The translations under genes were made by a program, and so were the position numbers. Below are positions 54,325 through 64,000 of a stretch of DNA of 64,000 nt, in pieces. Origin of the DNA: Ornithinibacter aureus (lineage in GTDB: Bacteria; Actinomycetota; Actinomycetes; Actinomycetales; Dermatophilaceae); the NCBI RefSeq assembly GCF_009858245.1, contig NZ_VMSB01000001.1, positions 682,001 to 746,000 of the forward strand, written 5' to 3'. Every line of letters starts with the position of its first letter. Position 1 is the stretch's first letter. The notes below the pieces were generated by a model. The model did no database searches. It was not told where the DNA came from and was given only the letters and a program-made list of their open reading frames with translations.

Positions 54325-55622
54325 TGTCCACCCTGCTGCGCCTCGCCACCGCCGGATCGGTCGACGACGGCAAGTCCACCCTCGTCGGGCGGCTGCTGCA
54401 CGACTCCAAGTCCGTCCTCGTCGACCAGCTGGATGCCGTGGAGCGGGTCAGCCGGGACCGTGGCCTCGACACCGCTGACCTCGCACTGCTCACCGACGGG
54501 CTGCGGGCCGAACGCGAGCAGGGCATCACCATCGACGTCGCCTACCGCTACTTCGCCACCGCCGAGCGCTCGTTCGTGCTCGCCGACTGCCCCGGCCACG
54601 TGCAGTACACCCGCAACACGGTCACCGGCTCCTCGACGGCCGATGCCTTGGTGCTGCTCGTCGACGCCCGCAAGGGGGTGCTCGAGCAGACCCGCCGCCA
54701 CCTCGCCGTCGCGGCCCTGATGCGGGTGCCGCACGTCGTCATCGCGGTCAACAAGATCGACCTCGTCGCCCACAGCGAGGAGGTCTTCCGCACCCTGGCC
54801 GCCGACGTGCGGGCGATTGCCACGGAGCTCGGCATCCCCGACGCGCACGCTGTCCCTGTCTCCGCCCTTGTCGGGGACAACGTCGTGGACCGCTCCCCCA
54901 ACACCCCGTGGTACGACGGGCCGTCGCTGCTCGAACTGCTCGAGACCCTCCCGGCCGACACCGACCCGGTGCACGAGTCGTTCCGGATGCCGGTCCAGGT
55001 CGTCATCCGTCCCCAGGGTGCCGCCCGCTCCCCCGAGCACGTCGAGTACCGCGGCTACGCGGGGCAGCTCGCCTCGGGTTCGGTACAGGTCGGCGACGAG
55101 GTCGTGGTCCACCCGTCAGGGCTGCGGTCCACGGTGGCCGGCATCGACCTCGGTGAGCAGTCGCTCGAGGTCGCGGTAGCCCCGCAGTCGGTGACGATCC
55201 GGCTCACCGACGACGTCGACGTCAGCCGCGGTGACCTCATCGCCTCAGCGGCGGACCCGGTCGAGCTGCGCCAGGAGGTCACCGCGCTCGCCTGCTGGCT
55301 CGGCGACGAGCCACTGCGTCCCGGCGCCCGCCTGCTCGTCAAGCACGGGTCCCGCACGGTGCTCGCCATGGTGCGCTCGATCGACGGCCGCCTCGACCTC
55401 GACTCGCTGCGCCTGGCCCCGGCCGGGGAACTGGCCCTCAACGACATCGGCCGGGTGACGGTGCGCTTCGCCGCTCCCCTGCCCGTCGAGGAGTACTCCA
55501 CCTCACGCCGTGGTGGCGCCTTCCTGCTCATCGATCCCGACGACGGCCGCACCCTGGCCGCGGCGATGGCTGACGCCCTCGCTCCCGGAGAGCACCCCAC
55601 GTCCGATCCGACGTCACCGTGA
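54324..55622 (+). CDS. cysN: sulfate adenylyltransferase subunit 1 (GTPase)
   Basis: A 432-residue EF-Tu-like GTPase: G1 AGSVDDGKSTLVGRLLHD, EREQGITIDVAYRYF, G3 ADCPGHVQYTRN and G4 AVNKIDLV. Two beta-barrel domains follow. It energises APS synthesis by CysD. ATG 54324 overlaps the cysD stop (TGATG). There is no APS kinase (CysC) fusion, in agreement with direct APS reduction. Confidence 0.95.
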   Translation: MSTLLRLATAGSVDDGKSTLVGRLLHDSKSVLVDQLDAVERVSRDRGLDTADLALLTDGLRAEREQGITIDVAYRYFATAERSFVLADCPGHVQYTRNTVTGSSTADALVLLVDARKGVLEQTRRHLAVAALMRVPHVVIAVNKIDLVAHSEEVFRTLAADVRAIATELGIPDAHAVPVSALVGDNVVDRSPNTPWYDGPSLLELLETLPADTDPVHESFRMPVQVVIRPQGAARSPEHVEYRGYAGQLASGSVQVGDEVVVHPSGLRSTVAGIDLGEQSLEVAVAPQSVTIRLTDDVDVSRGDLIASAADPVELRQEVTALACWLGDEPLRPGARLLVKHGSRTVLAMVRSIDGRLDLDSLRLAPAGELALNDIGRVTVRFAAPLPVEEYSTSRRGGAFLLIDPDDGRTLAAAMADALAPGEHPTSDPTSP

Positions 55623-56803
55623 CGCTCCCCATCGGGCTCGACCTCACCGACCGCCGCGTCGTCGTCGTCGGCGGGGGCCCGGCGGCGCTGCCCGGCATCC
55701 TGGCCCTGGTGAACGCGCGGGCCGCGGTGCACATCATCTCCCCCTGGGTGTCTGAGGACGCCGCCGCCCTCGCCGCGACCGGCGAGATCACCTGGAGCGA
55801 GCACGACTACACCGGCCCGATCGACCTCGACGGTGCCTGGCTGGCCCTGGCGGCCTCGGGTGATGCCGCCATCGACGAGGCCGTGCGGGCGGATGCCGTC
55901 GCGGCTCGCCTCTGGTGCCTCGACGCGACCGCGGTGCTTCCGGCGACGACGCGCGTCTCGACCCCTGACGGCACGGTCGACGTGGCCGTGCACGCCGGGA
56001 ACGACGCTGCCCTGGCCCGCGGTGTGGCCGGCTCGGTGGGCGCCCTCCTGGCCGGCGGTCACGTCGACACCCGGCGACGCACCCGCCGCGACGGCCCCGG
56101 CTGGGTGGCCCTGGTCGGTGGGGGCCCGGGCGACGACGGGCTGTTGACCGTCCGTGGTCGGGAACTGCTCGCGAGCGCCGACGTCGTCGTGCTCGACCGC
56201 CTGGCACCACGTGCCGTGGTCAACGCCCTGCCCGTCGACGTGCAGGTCATCGACGTCGGCAAGTCCCCCGGGCGCCACGCCCTGCCCCAGGAGCGGATCA
56301 ACGACCTGCTCGTCGACCTGGCGCTGGCCGGGCGATCCGTGGTGCGCCTCAAGGGCGGCGACCCCTACGTCCTCGGCCGCGGCGGCGAGGAACGCCTCGC
56401 GTGCCAGGCCCACGGCATCCGCGTCGAGGTCGTGCCCGGGGTGAGCAGCGCCGTGGCGGTGCCCGCGGCCGCCGGCATCCCCGTGACGCACCGGGGCGTG
56501 GCGCGCGGGTTCACCGTCGTCACGGGCCACGACGAGCTGCCCGACGTCCCGGGCGGCACCGACCACACCGTCGTCCTGCTCATGGGCGTCGGTCGCCTCG
56601 CCCGCTCCGCGACGGCGCTCATGGATGCCGGCCGCCCGGCATCCTGCCCCGTCGCCATCGTCGAGCGCGGCTTCTCCCTCGACCAGCGGGTCACGATCGG
56701 GACCCTGCGCGACATCGCCGAGCGCGCGGCATCCGTCGGTGTCGAGAACCCGGCGGTCGTCGTCGTCGGAGACGTCGTTCGCCTCAGCCCGCACTGGGGC
56801 TAA
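55619..56803 (+). CDS. cobA: siroheme synthase: uroporphyrinogen-III C-methyltransferase with precorrin-2 dehydrogenase-like N-terminus
   Basis: A 394-residue CysG-like fusion. The N-terminus (about 1-150) has VVVVGGGPAALPGILALV, the NAD-binding dehydrogenase/ferrochelatase fold. The C-terminus (about 160-394) is SUMT: VALVGGGPGDDGLLTVRG, ADVVVLDRLAP, VVRLKGGDPYVLGRGGEE and VPGVSSAVAVPAAAGIPVTH. It supplies siroheme to the sulfite reductase of this operon. GTG 55619 overlaps the cysN stop. The N-terminal domain looks shortened compared with E. coli CysG. Confidence 0.92.
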   Translation: MTLPIGLDLTDRRVVVVGGGPAALPGILALVNARAAVHIISPWVSEDAAALAATGEITWSEHDYTGPIDLDGAWLALAASGDAAIDEAVRADAVAARLWCLDATAVLPATTRVSTPDGTVDVAVHAGNDAALARGVAGSVGALLAGGHVDTRRRTRRDGPGWVALVGGGPGDDGLLTVRGRELLASADVVVLDRLAPRAVVNALPVDVQVIDVGKSPGRHALPQERINDLLVDLALAGRSVVRLKGGDPYVLGRGGEERLACQAHGIRVEVVPGVSSAVAVPAAAGIPVTHRGVARGFTVVTGHDELPDVPGGTDHTVVLLMGVGRLARSATALMDAGRPASCPVAIVERGFSLDQRVTIGTLRDIAERAASVGVENPAVVVVGDVVRLSPHWG

Positions 56804-56810
56804 CAGCCTC

Positions 56811-58082
56811 TCAGCCGATGAGGATGCCGGCGATGGCGGCACTCATGAGGTTGGCCAGCGTCGCCGCAGCCACGCACCGCAGGCCCATCTGGGCGATCTC
56901 GGGGCGGCGGTTCGGCGCGAGACCGCCGAGCCCGCCGAGGAGGATCGCGAGCGAGCCGAGGTTGGCGAACCCGGTGAGGGCGAAGGTGATGATCGCCTGG
57001 GTCTTCTCGGTGAACTCGTCTGCCACCGGGCCGAAGTTCGAGAACGCGACGAACTCGTTGACGACGGTCTTCTGACCGACGAAGCTGCCCGCGCGCACGG
57101 CCTCGTCCCACGGCACGCCGATGACGAACATGATCGGCGCGAAGATCCACCCGAGGATCTGCTCGAAGGTCAGCGACTCGACCCCGAACCACCCGGCGAC
57201 GGTGCCGAGGATGAGGTTGATCAGGGCGATGAGCGAGATGAACGCCAGCAGCATGGCGCCGATGTTCGCGGCCAGCTTGAGGCCGTCAGCAGCCCCGGCG
57301 GCGGCGGCGTCGATGACGTTGACGTGCCGCACCTCCTCCATCGCCTCGGCCTCGGCCTCCTCGAGCGCCTCCGTGTCGGCGGGGTCGGTGCTGGCGACGG
57401 GAACCCCGTCGGCGTCGACGGCCTCGCTCTCGGGGACGACGACCTTGGCCATGAGCAGGGCACCGGGGGCTGCCATGAAGGCGGCCGCGATGAGCGAGTC
57501 GAGGTCGGCGCCGAGCAGGGCGTAGCCGACGAGCACCGAACCGGCCACGGTGGCGAGGCCGCCGACCATGATGGCGAACAGGCTGGAGCGGGAGACCCGG
57601 GCGATGAACGGGCGGATGACCAGGGGCGACTCGGTCTGGCCGAGGAAGATGTTGGTGGCCGCGTTCACCGACTCGGCGCGCGAGGTGCCGAGTACCCAGC
57701 GCAGGCCGGTGCCGAGCCAGCCGACGACCTTCTGCAGGATGCGCCAGTGGTAGAGCACCGACGTCAGCGCGGCGAAGAAGATGATCACCGGCAGCACCTG
57801 GAGGGCAAAGACCAGGCCCTCGCCCTCGGCCGGGATGAGCGGACCGAAGAGGAAGCTGATGCCCGACCGCGAGGAGTCGATGACGGCCTGCACCCCGCGG
57901 GTGACGGCGTCGAGGACGGCTCGTCCGGCGGGAACGTAGAGGACGATGACCGCGAAGGCCACCTGAAGGGCGAGCGCCGCACCCACCGTGCGCAGCCGAA
58001 TTGCCTTACGGTTTTCCGAGATCGCGACGGCGAGCCCGAGCAGCACGACCATTCCGCCGAGCCCCCAGAGCACGTCGATCAT
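56811..58082 (-). CDS. NupC-type concentrative nucleoside transporter
   Basis: A 423-residue membrane protein of the CNT family. PLIPAEGEGLVFALQVLPVI and FFAALTSVLYHWRILQKVVG, the NIFLGQTESPLVIRPF hairpin that binds nucleoside, and GQKTVVNEFVAFSNF match the family core. An acidic loop (EALEEAEAEAMEEVRHV) lies near residue 225. ATG 58082 with AGGAGG five bases before. It is convergent with cobA, with only 7 bp between the stops. Confidence 0.93.
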   Translation of the reverse strand: MIDVLWGLGGMVVLLGLAVAISENRKAIRLRTVGAALALQVAFAVIVLYVPAGRAVLDAVTRGVQAVIDSSRSGISFLFGPLIPAEGEGLVFALQVLPVIIFFAALTSVLYHWRILQKVVGWLGTGLRWVLGTSRAESVNAATNIFLGQTESPLVIRPFIARVSRSSLFAIMVGGLATVAGSVLVGYALLGADLDSLIAAAFMAAPGALLMAKVVVPESEAVDADGVPVASTDPADTEALEEAEAEAMEEVRHVNVIDAAAAGAADGLKLAANIGAMLLAFISLIALINLILGTVAGWFGVESLTFEQILGWIFAPIMFVIGVPWDEAVRAGSFVGQKTVVNEFVAFSNFGPVADEFTEKTQAIITFALTGFANLGSLAILLGGLGGLAPNRRPEIAQMGLRCVAAATLANLMSAAIAGILIG

Positions 58083-58175
58083 TCGATCCTCCTGGCCTGA
58101 ACATCGTTCGTGTTGAGTCGCACCGTTCAGGCAGGCTACCGAGATTGCACCCGAGAAGCGGCGAAAGGCTCCTCC

Positions 58176-58739
58176 TTGACCACGATCATCTCCACCCTGT
58201 TCATCACCCTCGACGGCGTCGCCGAGATCGACTTCGCCTGGCACGGGCCGTACTTCGACGAGGCGATGGGCGAATGCGTCTCGGCCGACTACGAGGGCGT
58301 CGACGTGCTGCTGCTGGGCCGGGGCACCTACGAGTCCTTCGCCGGCGCCTGGCCCGAGCGTGAGGCCGCCGGCGGTGACGACGCCGAGTTCGGCGCGCTC
58401 ATCGGCGACACCCGCAAGGTCGTCATCACCTCCGGCGAGCAGGATCTGGGCTGGCGCAACGTCGAGCGCGCCACTGACCCGGTGGCTGCTGCGCAGGCGC
58501 TTCGTGCCGAGGGTGTGGGCAAGGTCCTCATCCCCGGGTCGCTGCCGGTCGTGCGGGCGCTGCTCGACGCGGGTGAGCTCGACGAGCTGCACCTGCTGGT
58601 GCACCCGATCGCCGCCCGGTCGGGTGATCGGCTGTTCACCGAGGGTGCGCCGATGGTGCCGATGACGTTGCTGCGCTCCACGGCCCTGCCCACCGGCGTG
58701 CTGGCCCTGGAGTACGCGCCGGTGCGCACCGAGTCGTAG
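58176..58739 (+). CDS. dihydrofolate reductase-family (RibD-like) protein
   Basis: A 187-residue protein with STLFITLDGVAEIDFAWHGP, LLLGRGTYESFAGAWPE, KVLIPGSLPVVRALLDAGEL and DELHLLVHPIAARSGDRLF, typical of the DHFR/YwjB-like reductase family that is widespread and mostly uncharacterised. The TTG at 58176 is preceded by GAAAGG and matches the family N-terminus; the ATG at 58110 would lie in the promoter region. Substrate unknown. Confidence 0.8.
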   Translation: MTTIISTLFITLDGVAEIDFAWHGPYFDEAMGECVSADYEGVDVLLLGRGTYESFAGAWPEREAAGGDDAEFGALIGDTRKVVITSGEQDLGWRNVERATDPVAAAQALRAEGVGKVLIPGSLPVVRALLDAGELDELHLLVHPIAARSGDRLFTEGAPMVPMTLLRSTALPTGVLALEYAPVRTES

Positions 58740-58784
58740 TCCACACGGCGCGCCGGGCCCTCCCGGCATCCGCGGTCCCCCACA

Positions 58785-58828
58785 ACCACCCGTGGCCGCA
58801 CCCGATGAAGGGTGCGGCCACGGGTGGT
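58785..58828. terminator. bidirectional hairpin terminator
   Basis: Perfect 19-bp arms (58785-58803 ACCACCCGTGGCCGCACCC and 58810-58828) with a 6-nt loop, between the convergent DHFR-like and acnA genes. Confidence 0.9.
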
Positions 58829-58849
58829 CCGGCCTGAAGCAGGCTGCGA

Positions 58850-61531
<2,682 letters not shown>

Positions 61532-61576
61532 CGGGGCTCCCTTCAGGTCGTGCGTCGTCGCGCGATTCCCGTGATT

Positions 61577-61594
61577 TATCTTGATGTCAAGATA
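61577..61594. promoter_or_regulatory. perfect dyad before acnA
   Basis: TATCTTGA-TG-TCAAGATA has perfect 8-bp arms and lies in an AT-rich island 46 bp before the acnA start. It fits an operator overlapping the promoter. The sequence does not resemble the corynebacterial AcnR site as I know it. The regulator is unknown. Confidence 0.65.
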
Positions 61595-61745
61595 TCTAAC
61601 CACACCGGGTCGGTCGCGTCGAGCCTATGCCGCGGCGTGCCGGCCCGCGAGGGCCCCGCGCACACGACTTCGGGCCGCGGATCTCACGGTCCCCCCGCGC
61701 AGCTCGATCACGCCGTGCCTTCGACCCACGTGGCATCAGGGCGGC

Positions 61746-62296
61746 TCAGCCGTGCAGGACGCCGTAGGTGATCCGGCCTCTGCTCCTGATCGCGGCGGGG
61801 AGCAAGAGCCATGCGGGGTGCGCGTTGTCAAGGAGCCTGCTTGCCAGGCGCAGCCGCTGCCGGTCCTTGCGCGTCATCTGGTCGACCAACTCGAACGGGT
61901 CCACGACGAGCGCACACAGCAGCGCGAGGTCACGGTAGTGACGGGCAGGGCCCGAAAGCGTCGTCGCCACCGCCTTGCCGACGATGGCAGCCAGCAGCGT
62001 TGGCCGGGGAATGCGACCCGTTCGTCCTTCGTGCGCCACGGTGATGAGCTCGGTCCGGCCGAGCGCCTGAGTTCCGCCGGTGCCAATGCTCCCGGCACGG
62101 CGCGAACGTCCGCGATCACGTCACCGTCCTGACTGACCTGCGGTGGGACCTGTCCGTGCTCGATCGCATGCAGCAGCACCATCTGCCCGCCGATGAGCGC
62201 CCACGGCACGTCCACGTGTTCCGCGAGGTCCAGAAGCGTGTGCCACAACTCGTCGATCGGCGGGGGCAATGGGGGCAGGTCGATCACCGTGGTCAT
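61746..62296 (-). pseudogene. nucleotidyltransferase (AbiEii-like), frameshifted with an internal deletion
   Basis: The N-terminal part (62296 to about 62085) reads WALIGGQMVLLHAIEHGQVP and QVSQDGDVIADVRAV, with the GG...D-x-D nucleotidyltransferase core. The C-terminal part is in another frame (about 62095-61746): GGTQALGRTELITV, HEGRTGRIPRPTLLAAIVGK and HYRDLALLCALVVDPFELVD. About 80-90 residues that normally join the two are missing at about 62085. ATG 62296 overlaps the stop of the HTH gene by 4 bp, as in a two-gene operon. The gene is dead. Confidence 0.8.
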
Positions 62297-63015
62297 CCGC
62301 GCGCGCGCCTGTCATGCCACCTGGCCAGCAGGTCACCCAGTCGGTCGGCTCCCGCGGCGACGGCGCGCGGTTCTGCCGACTCGAGCAGTCCTGCCGCCAG
62401 AACGGCGTCACCCACACCGACCCGCCCCCGGTTGTCCTCGTCAGCGAACGGCCAGACCTCGCGCGGAAGGTGGACCCTGAGATTGGGTTCTCGCCCCTCG
62501 CTCAGCGCCAGCGCCCGGTACAGGTCCGGCCAGTGCGCCTCGGCGACATAGAACTCAGCCATCGACTCTCCCATCGCAACGAGGTCAAAACCACGCCCGA
62601 GCGCGGCGCTCGGCCCGGCCGGGTGAACGCCGTCGACGAGACGCAGTCGTTCGATTGCCGCCGGATGGGCCACGACGTCGAGCACGCGACTGCGCCGCCG
62701 CAGGGCTGCCATCCACTCGTCGGGGCCAGGATCAACCAGGTCAGCGAGATGCCGACGCACCTGTGAGCGAGCGGAGTCCGAAAGCCACGCTGCCCTTCCA
62801 CCATCGAGGAGGTCGAGGACCGCCCACGCCCGCTTGGGCGCCAGCGGTCGGCCGGGGAGGCGAACACGCCCTTGGAGCCGCGCGACATCCTCTCCATCAA
62901 CGAGCCAGGAGCCACCCAGGCGGCGACCGCGCAGATCACCCGCCCGGAGCAGTTGCCGGACACGGGAATCGTTGAGACCCAGACGGCGCGACGCTTCCTT
63001 GACGTCGATCTCCAT
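62293..63015 (-). CDS. helix-turn-helix protein paired with the nucleotidyltransferase
   Basis: A 240-residue protein with an excisionase-type helix-turn-helix (about 1-50, MEIDVKEASRRLGLNDSRVR and LGGSWLVDGEDVARL). The following region (about 70-240) is not known to me; VDPGPDEWMAALRRRSRVLD and MGESMAEFYVAEAHWPDLYR stand out. By position and HTH it is the probable regulator/antitoxin-like partner of the downstream nucleotidyltransferase. The frame is open and looks intact. ATG 63015 or 63027. A 38-bp perfect inverted repeat lies right upstream. Confidence 0.7.
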   Translation of the reverse strand: MEIDVKEASRRLGLNDSRVRQLLRAGDLRGRRLGGSWLVDGEDVARLQGRVRLPGRPLAPKRAWAVLDLLDGGRAAWLSDSARSQVRRHLADLVDPGPDEWMAALRRRSRVLDVVAHPAAIERLRLVDGVHPAGPSAALGRGFDLVAMGESMAEFYVAEAHWPDLYRALALSEGREPNLRVHLPREVWPFADEDNRGRVGVGDAVLAAGLLESAEPRAVAAGADRLGDLLARWHDRRARG

Positions 63016-63026
63016 CAGCCACCTCA

Positions 63027-63064
63027 TTTCGTGAACCATACCGCGATCGGTATGGTTCACGAAA
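63027..63064. promoter_or_regulatory. 38-bp perfect inverted repeat before the HTH gene
   Basis: Arms TTTCGTGAACCATACCG and CGGTATGGTTCACGAAA are perfect over 17 bp with the 4-bp spacer CGAT. It begins 12 bp before the ATG at 63015 and covers the stop codon of the upstream remnant. It is a probable operator for the HTH protein. Confidence 0.8.
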
Positions 63065-63408
63065 CATTGGTCAGGCGTTCCATCCGGTAGTGCAGTCGGA
63101 CGACGAGAGCGTGGCCCAACCACAGGTGGTGGTCGGTGCGCACCACGTCGCCGTCTCTGTAGAGGACGAACCGCTCGTGGATCGGCACCCGAGCTCCGTG
63201 GTGGCCCGGTGCAGAACCGGGCTCGGTCGTCGCGCCGGAGCCCACCGCCGGCCCGAATGCCTGCGTCGACCAGCCACGCGTCCTCCACGCGTTCGCGGTC
63301 GGAAATCGGGGCGTCGAGCCACACGTGCTCCCCTGACAGGTCAACAGAGCGCCCCGCGGTGCGCCAGAACGTCCTCGTCGCCGCGTCGAGTGCGGACCAC
63401 CCCATCAT
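63057..63408 (-). pseudogene. decayed hypothetical gene
   Basis: Two pieces in different frames. MMGWSALDAATRTFWRTAGR to DAWLVDAGIRAGGG (about 63408-63240) precedes HERFVLYRDGDVVRTDHHLW and RLHYRMERL (about 63185-63057). The pieces look like the start and end of one longer protein of unknown function with the middle lost. I cannot name the family. It is bounded by the TrmA-like gene and the 38-bp inverted repeat. Confidence 0.55.
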
Positions 63409-63446
63409 CAACGCGTGCCCCCTCGTCCCGGCAATCAGCGGTGACG

Positions 63447-64000
63447 TCAGCCCGTGCGGGTGAACCGGGCGACGCACTCGACGTGGTGCGTCATCGGGAA
63501 GGCGTCGAACGCGCGCAGCATGTCGAGGCGGTAGCCGAGGTCGGCGAGGTAGGCGGTGTCGCGCGCCAGCGCAGCCGGGTCGCACGCGACGTAGACCACC
63601 GCACGCGGGGCCATCGCGGCGATCTCCGCGCAGACACCCTTGCCAGCGCCCGTTCGCGGCGGGTCGAGGACGACGACGTCGGCGGATGCCGGGACGAGGG
63701 TCGAGCGCGACGGCTTGCGTGGGCGCGACCCCCGCTGCGAGGAACTGCCGCGCCGCGACGGACGAGCCACCCCGAACGCGTCGTCGACCCGGGCGGCGAG
63801 CACCGCGACCTGCGCATGGTCGGCGAGGTTGTCGCGGGCGTGACCACAGGCCACCGCATCGGACTCGATGGCGATGACCTGCCCGGTCGGGCCGACCGCC
63901 TGGGCCAGTGCGGAGGCGAAGAGCCCGACACCCGCGTAGAGATCGAGGGCCCGCTCCCCCGCGCGGGGAGCAGCCGCCTCGAGCACGGCATCCACGAAAG
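63447..64000 (-). CDS. TrmA/RlmD-family RNA (uracil-C5)-methyltransferase, 5' end outside window
   Basis: The C-terminal about 183 residues of a SAM-dependent uracil-C5 RNA methyltransferase. LDLYAGVGLFASALAQAVG is the SAM loop, VVVLDPPRTGAGKGV carries the catalytic DPPR motif, VYVACDPAALARDTAYL contains the nucleophilic Cys, and FPMTHHVECVARF closes it. A Ser/Arg-rich loop (RPSRRGSSSQRGSRPRKPSR, about 25 residues) is inserted before VVVLDPP. The start and the N-terminal TRAM domain lie past base 64000. tRNA or rRNA target is not resolved. Confidence 0.9.
   Translation of the reverse strand, partial: FVDAVLEAAAPRAGERALDLYAGVGLFASALAQAVGPTGQVIAIESDAVACGHARDNLADHAQVAVLAARVDDAFGVARPSRRGSSSQRGSRPRKPSRSTLVPASADVVVLDPPRTGAGKGVCAEIAAMAPRAVVYVACDPAALARDTAYLADLGYRLDMLRAFDAFPMTHHVECVARFTRTG

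Noticed and set aside
63447-64000. Complete small methyltransferase
   Set aside because: Homologues are about 400 residues with an N-terminal TRAM domain; the frame is open to the window edge, so it is partial.

Overview
The window is high-GC DNA with GTG/ATG starts, AGGAGG-type ribosome binding sites and almost no gene-free space. Gene content (coproporphyrin-type heme genes hemE/hemY/hemQ, a mycoredoxin-like protein, a mycothiol-dependent isomerase-family protein, DUF3000, a LexA box of the CGAAC-N4-GTTCG type, a FadA2/FabG4/HtdX-like operon) points to the chromosome of an actinomycete. Micrococcales, perhaps the Intrasporangiaceae neighbourhood, is my best guess; this is inference from gene content and not a database match.

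Layout. 0-6 kb: 5' part of thrS, an eroded S9 peptidase pseudogene, a LysR/EamA divergent pair and a FUSC-family membrane protein. 6-10.4 kb: thiolase, FabG4-like reductase and MaoC hydratase in one operon with a divergent TetR gene. 10.4-15.4 kb: a gene-free structured stretch beside tRNA-Val(CAC), pabB/pabC, a P-loop kinase, a flavodoxin and a tRNA-Gly/Cys/Val(GAC) cluster. 15.5-25.6 kb: YihY, PPK2, a RibD-like reductase, a large secreted subtilase, an alpha/beta hydrolase and a LigD-type polymerase-ligase. 25.6-36 kb: msrB, a solo AbiEi/DUF559 nuclease gene inside a palindrome-bounded cassette, hemQ, hemY, a DUF4349 lipoprotein, a remnant of a rifampin ADP-ribosyltransferase, a glutaredoxin-like protein, a GNAT, hemE, an EamA transporter, DUF3000 and RNase D. 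36-41.3 kb: a fadA-fadB beta-oxidation operon behind a perfect palindromic operator, and an XRE-MurA fusion. 41.3-46.4 kb: a DUF222/HNH gene broken by an IS3-family element that is itself broken by an IS30-family element. 46.5-50.9 kb: a DksA/TraR-like protein, a small hypothetical protein, a mycothiol-isomerase-like protein, dxs and a small gene whose start codon sits in a LexA box. 50.9-56.8 kb: a translationally coupled assimilatory sulfate reduction operon sir-cysH-cysD-cysN-cobA/cysG. 56.8-64 kb: a NupC-type nucleoside transporter, a DHFR-like reductase, acnA, a decayed HTH/nucleotidyltransferase pair with a 38-bp perfect inverted repeat, a further remnant, and the 3' part of a TrmA/RlmD-family RNA methyltransferase gene.

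The order hemQ-hemY-hemE-DUF3000-rnd-dxs is the order I know from mycobacteria, with later insertions between hemY and hemE and between rnd and dxs. The insertions hold most of the unusual material: mobile elements, gene remnants and the palindrome-bounded nuclease cassette. The strongest candidates for something undescribed are that cassette (26130-27414), the apparently leaderless LexA-box gene (50329-50781) and a heptamer GGATGCC/GGCATCC scattered through host genes but not seen in the insertion sequences.
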